9,347 bases of DNA. Source: Limnoglobus sp. Lineage in GTDB: Bacteria > Planctomycetota > Planctomycetia > Gemmatales > Gemmataceae. A program made the position numbers and the translations under genes. The notes under the pieces were generated by a model that made no database searches, was not told the DNA's origin, and worked only from the letters and a program-made list of their open reading frames with translations. Position 1 is the first letter of the stretch, and the number at the start of each line of letters is the position of its first letter. Positions 6,075 to 9,347 of the stretch are shown piece by piece. Location of the stretch: positions 1-9,347 of the forward strand of contig JANXNT010001391.1 of assembly GCA_025353985.1 (NCBI GenBank). The letters are read 5' to 3'.

Positions 6075-9000
6075 TTATTGGGAAGGTGGCTTCGGGTTTG
6101 CGGGTTCAGACGCGGTCGGGGTGCGGGTAGTTCCCGTCGGCAGCGCCAACACGCTTATCGTACCATCCGCGTTCGCCGCGTAAAGTCGCTTCGCATCCGG
6201 GGAGAACACCGCCGCGTTCGTCGGACTCGGTAGCGTCCAGGAACGGAGTTCCTTCGCGGCCATATCGTACGCTTTGATCGTGCCATCGGTGCCGATGACG
6301 GCGAACGCCTCGCCGTTCGCCGCGACCACCAGCCCGTTGACTCCACCACTCACCGACTTCGTCGATTGCACCACGGCGCGGTCGGCGAGCGTGGCGACTT
6401 TCACCAGACCCTCTTCATCAATGGCGACCAGCGTTTTCTTGTCGGCGGTCAACCCGACATCGGCAACGCGCTTCACGAATAGCGGCCAGTCCGCACCGAC
6501 CCGCGCTCGCTTGGCCATGTCCCAAGTGCGGATATTGCCATTCTCCATGCCGTAAATGGCGAGCGAAACATCGGACGAAAACGTTGCCGACGTCGCTTCT
6601 TTCGGCTTCGTTTCTTGAATCGCTTCCGGGTTCATGGTCGCATCGAGCGCGAGCACATCGAACGCATCGAGGTCGGCACCGCTCCGCGACCAGATGCCGA
6701 GTTTCGAACCATCGCTGGCCGCGATGATGTTGTAAATTTTCCCATAATTCGTCGAGCGAAGGTCTTTCACAGGGTCGATCGACCAGATTCGCAATCGCGA
6801 ATCTTCACCGCCCGCTGCGACGCGATCCATGCCGATGAACGCAACGCTGTTCGTGTTCGAAGTCGAGCCAGTCAGCGTCGCGATTTCCTTGCCGGTAATC
6901 GGGTTCCAGACTTTAACGGTGCGATCGTCGGACCCCGTGGCGATCCGCGTACCATCGCGGTTCACAGCAATCGCGCGGATCGCCATCGCGTGACCGGTGC
7001 TGCTCGTGGAGGCCTTGCCGAGTTCGAAAACGCGGCAGACTTTATCGACGCCAACGGAGAGCAATTGCTCGCCGTTGGCCGCGAAGCTGATTGCAGTAAT
7101 CCAGTCGGTATGGCCGCGTAACCCGCGAGTGACGACGCCGGTTCCAGTGTCCGCGATATGGACGATGCCATCGGCACCACCGAACGCAATTTGCTTGCCA
7201 TCGAGCCGAAACGCGACGGTTGATAGTGCGGGTAACGTCGTCGTTTTCTTGCTGATTTCGTCCTTGCCGGTCGATGTCAGGATGCCCGTTTCCGCGATGG
7301 CCCAGAGTTTCCAGTGGCCATCGCCGCCGACCGTGGCGATTCGCGAACCATCGGTGCTGATGGCAATCGCGGCAACGCCCGCGTTGTGTGCGGACATCCC
7401 CGAAATTGCCTTCGGTTCGCCGCTGGACGTATCGATTACGGCGAGCCAACCATCGGCGGAACCGACGACGATTTGCTTGCCACCCGCGCGTGCCGCCACC
7501 GCGCTGACCGCCGATTTACTCGTCCACGACCAGACCGGTTTATCGGCAGTCGCGTCCCACATTTTGACGGTTTTGTCAGCGGAACCCGAAACGAGCCGCC
7601 CGCCATCGACGACACCAAGCGCGAGCACGGCTGAGGTATGGCCCGTCAACGTGCGTGTCGTGTGGCCGTCTTTCGCGTCCCAAATTTTGATGAGCTTATC
7701 GCCCGACGCCGTCGCGATGCGCTCCGCACTGGGAAACACAACCGTGGTGATCGCGCCCGAGTGCCCCGTCAACGAGTGTTCCAACAGACCCGTCGCGGTG
7801 TTATAAATCCGCAATGTTTTGTCCGCCCCACCAGTGGCATAACGAGTGCCATCGGGGGAAAATGCCGCCGTCCATAAGTAGTCTTTCGTGTCGGTGGCGG
7901 CGCGGTGTTCGTCGGTCGCGCTGAGATCCCACAGGCGGATCGTGCCATCGGTACTTCCCGACGCAATCTGCTTGCCATCGGGGCGAATCGCGAGCGTAGC
8001 GATCTCGTCGAGGTGGCCCTGTATCGCACGAAGTGCTTTGCCGTTTTTGGCGTCCCAGATGCGTATGGTTTTGTCCGAACCCGCCGTGGCGTACAACGTG
8101 CCATCGGGGTTGATTGCGACGCTATTCACGCGGCCCGAATGCCCCGGAAACTTCATGATCGCAACGCCACTGCCGGGAATCATCACGCCGAGCGGATCGG
8201 TACTCGTCGTGAGACGCGGCACGGCATCGTTACCGCCGGTGACGATCTTCGTGCCATCGGGCGTGAAGGCGACCGCGTTGATGCCCTGCCCCGTCGGCTC
8301 GGACGCTTGCACCTTCAGCACGGGCTTCTTATCGGTGGTCGCATCGAGTTTGTAAATCGAAAGAAAACCATCGCCATCAGTGGCCGCAACGAGCTTCCCG
8401 TTCGGGCTGAACGCGACCGATTCGATGCGCGATGTGTGCAGCGGAAACGCGATCGTTTCCTTGCCCGTTTCGACCGACCAGACTCGCACAGTTTTGTCAT
8501 CGGAACCGGTGGCGAACGTCTTGCCATCAGGGGCGAATGCCAGCCCTTTGATCGACAACGTGTGGCCGGTGTACTTCTTGACGAGCTTGCCCGTCGTCGA
8601 ATCCCAGAGGTGAATTTCGTTCCCGCCCGCAGACGCGATCAGATTCGATTTCGGTGCAAACGCAACCGCAGACACACGAAATACAGCCGTATCGTTGACT
8701 TTGACTTCGGCCGCAACGACTTCGACATGATCGCGATACGCAAGGAGTTCGCGGCCGTTACCGAGATCCCAAATTCGCACGGTGCCATCTTTGGACGCCG
8801 ACGCGAGCCGCGTGCCATCGCTGCTATAGCTAATCGCGTTGACACGGTCCGCGTGCCGCAACCGCACGTAACCGATGACGCGCTCGACGTGCAGAGGTAG
8901 CCCGAGTGGACGCGCGGGAAGCTGCCAACGGGCTTCGCGAAAGTATCGCTCCGCCGCCTTCGGATTCGCCGCCAGAATCGCGGCATCGGCCTTCGCCGCC

Positions 9001-9170
9001 AACGCATCCATCGTGGCCAGCGATTCCGCCGTCGCGCTCTCTTTGATGGCCGCATCGCGTTCCGCACGGTACTTCTCGCCGAGCGTACGCACCGATTCCA
9101 ACGTCGGCTCCGGTTGCGCAAAAACCGTCGTGCCAATCAGAACGAACAGGAACGCAAACGACGCACGCAT
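6075..9170 (-). CDS. Secreted WD40-repeat protein (about 21 blades)
   Basis: A 1031-residue protein from the ATG at 9170-9168. The frame extends 18 codons further to a TTG at 9224, but the ATG places a clear signal peptide at the N-terminus (MRASFAFLFVLIGTTVFA, cut before Gln19), so I use it. A G-run lies about 7 nt upstream. Residues 24-85 are charged and helical. From about 104 to 1013 I count 21 WD40-like units; the best are at about 104-138, 199-237, 341-377, 383-417, 466-502, 507-542, 681-718 and 725-760, with GH near the start and a terminal IWD, VWS or LWD. Units near 315-340 and 805-842 are degenerate. Residues 1014-1031 are a Thr/Pro-rich tail. WD40 propellers are protein-interaction scaffolds, and no catalytic domain is visible. 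It probably acts outside the cytoplasm. The YHS-like gene follows 11 nt downstream. Confidence 0.93.
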   Translation of the reverse strand: MRASFAFLFVLIGTTVFAQPEPTLESVRTLGEKYRAERDAAIKESATAESLATMDALAAKADAAILAANPKAAERYFREARWQLPARPLGLPLHVERVIGYVRLRHADRVNAISYSSDGTRLASASKDGTVRIWDLGNGRELLAYRDHVEVVAAEVKVNDTAVFRVSAVAFAPKSNLIASAGGNEIHLWDSTTGKLVKKYTGHTLSIKGLAFAPDGKTFATGSDDKTVRVWSVETGKETIAFPLHTSRIESVAFSPNGKLVAATDGDGFLSIYKLDATTDKKPVLKVQASEPTGQGINAVAFTPDGTKIVTGGNDAVPRLTTSTDPLGVMIPGSGVAIMKFPGHSGRVNSVAINPDGTLYATAGSDKTIRIWDAKNGKALRAIQGHLDEIATLAIRPDGKQIASGSTDGTIRLWDLSATDEHRAATDTKDYLWTAAFSPDGTRYATGGADKTLRIYNTATGLLEHSLTGHSGAITTVVFPSAERIATASGDKLIKIWDAKDGHTTRTLTGHTSAVLALGVVDGGRLVSGSADKTVKMWDATADKPVWSWTSKSAVSAVAARAGGKQIVVGSADGWLAVIDTSSGEPKAISGMSAHNAGVAAIAISTDGSRIATVGGDGHWKLWAIAETGILTSTGKDEISKKTTTLPALSTVAFRLDGKQIAFGGADGIVHIADTGTGVVTRGLRGHTDWITAISFAANGEQLLSVGVDKVCRVFELGKASTSSTGHAMAIRAIAVNRDGTRIATGSDDRTVKVWNPITGKEIATLTGSTSNTNSVAFIGMDRVAAGGEDSRLRIWSIDPVKDLRSTNYGKIYNIIAASDGSKLGIWSRSGADLDAFDVLALDATMNPEAIQETKPKEATSATFSSDVSLAIYGMENGNIRTWDMAKRARVGADWPLFVKRVADVGLTADKKTLVAIDEEGLVKVATLADRAVVQSTKSVSGGVNGLVVAANGEAFAVIGTDGTIKAYDMAAKELRSWTLPSPTNAAVFSPDAKRLYAANADGTISVLALPTGTTRTPTASEPANPKPPSQ

Positions 9171-9243
9171 AACGAACCCCCCGAAAATGGTACATCGCTG
9201 AGTATACAGTATCGGGATAGGCAATGTCCCCGTTTAGCCGCGC
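9171..9243 (-). promoter_or_regulatory. Candidate promoter and 5' leader of the WD40-YHS operon
   Basis: On the minus strand, TATACT (plus-strand AGTATA, 9201-9206) is a good -10 box about 31 nt before the ATG at 9170. No good -35 hexamer lies 16-18 nt further upstream; the sequence there is GACATT. Just before the ATG is a run of six G residues followed by TTCGTT, which may act as a loose ribosome-binding site. This is a consensus-based guess. Confidence 0.4.
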
Positions 9244-9347
9244 CGCGAAGGCTGTGCGTAGCGAAGCGCGGGGGCACGATGTGCCAATCGACAATGTGAT
9301 TTTCCCGTGAGTTCGAACCCCGCGCTTCGCTACGCACAGCCTTCGCG
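9244..9347. repeat. Perfect 30-bp inverted repeat with 44-nt spacer
   Basis: The arm at 9244-9273 is the exact reverse complement of 9318-9347 (30 of 30). The spacer is 9274-9317, and a smaller hairpin (GGCAC, GAT, GTGCC) spans 9273-9285. The right arm ends exactly at the window edge, so the repeat may be longer. The element differs in sequence from the palindrome at 5208-5344. It lies upstream of the WD40 gene promoter region. It could be a REP/MITE-like element, or a bidirectional transcription stop for a gene beyond the edge, though there is no clear U-tract. Confidence 0.88.

Noticed and set aside
6270..8830. Recurring GTGCCATCG-like words at roughly regular spacing, considered as a CRISPR or DNA repeat array
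   Set aside because: They are the reverse complement of codons for the Asp-Gly-Thr turn in successive WD40 blades. The spacing follows the protein repeat and the intervening DNA is coding.
7905..8900. Plus-strand open frame of 331 codons
   Set aside because: It is antisense to the WD40 gene. Its Arg/Asp-rich translation with recurring segments is a mirror of the WD40 repeats in a GC-rich gene.
9171..9224. Upstream TTG start extending the WD40 protein by 18 residues
   Set aside because: It would bury the signal peptide behind a polar stretch and would place the good -10 box inside the coding region.

Overview
The window looks like chromosomal DNA of a planctomycete, most likely from the Gemmataceae or a close relative. 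This is inferred from protein families, not from any marker gene. Four signs point there: a PVC-type (Planctomycetes-Verrucomicrobia-Chlamydiae) secreted dehydrogenase-like protein, a giant beta-helix/FG-GAP protein carrying an N-terminal LEPR-XLL-like motif, a secreted protein built almost entirely of WD40 repeats, and GC-rich intergenic palindromes. There is no rRNA, tRNA, CRISPR array, integrase or transposase gene.

Layout from left to right. (1) Positions 1-1646, minus strand: the N-terminal 548 codons of a secreted PVC-type dehydrogenase/cytochrome family protein that runs off the left edge. (2) 1647-1870: a divergent intergenic region with weak promoter-like boxes. (3) 1871-4834, plus strand: a 987-residue surface protein made of a LEDRDLL motif, a parallel beta-helix, a choice-of-anchor-Q-like segment, a Pro-rich linker and five FG-GAP-type Ca-binding repeats. 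(4) 4841-4870: four copies of a degenerate heptamer in the convergent gap. (5) 4906-5181, minus strand: a 91-residue Cys4 zinc-ribbon-like protein. (6) 5208-5344: a 137-bp nested palindrome, REP/BIME- or MITE-like. (7) 5356-6063, minus strand: a secreted two-part protein with a C-terminal YHS-like cysteine domain. (8) 6075-9170, minus strand: a secreted 1031-residue protein in which I count 21 WD40-like blades. (9) 9244-9347: a perfect 30-bp inverted repeat touching the right edge.

The WD40 and YHS-like genes are 11 nt apart, and the ribosome-binding site of the second overlaps the stop codon of the first, so they are very likely co-transcribed and possibly translationally coupled. The zinc-ribbon gene lies downstream on the same strand but is separated from them by the large palindrome. 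Four of the five proteins appear to be exported or surface-located, so the region is best read as cell-envelope or extracellular protein genes. The least-explained items are the secreted WD40 plus YHS pair, whose 21 blades would fit three seven-bladed propellers, and the two unrelated palindromic intergenic elements. I see no proof of a new defence or mobile system.
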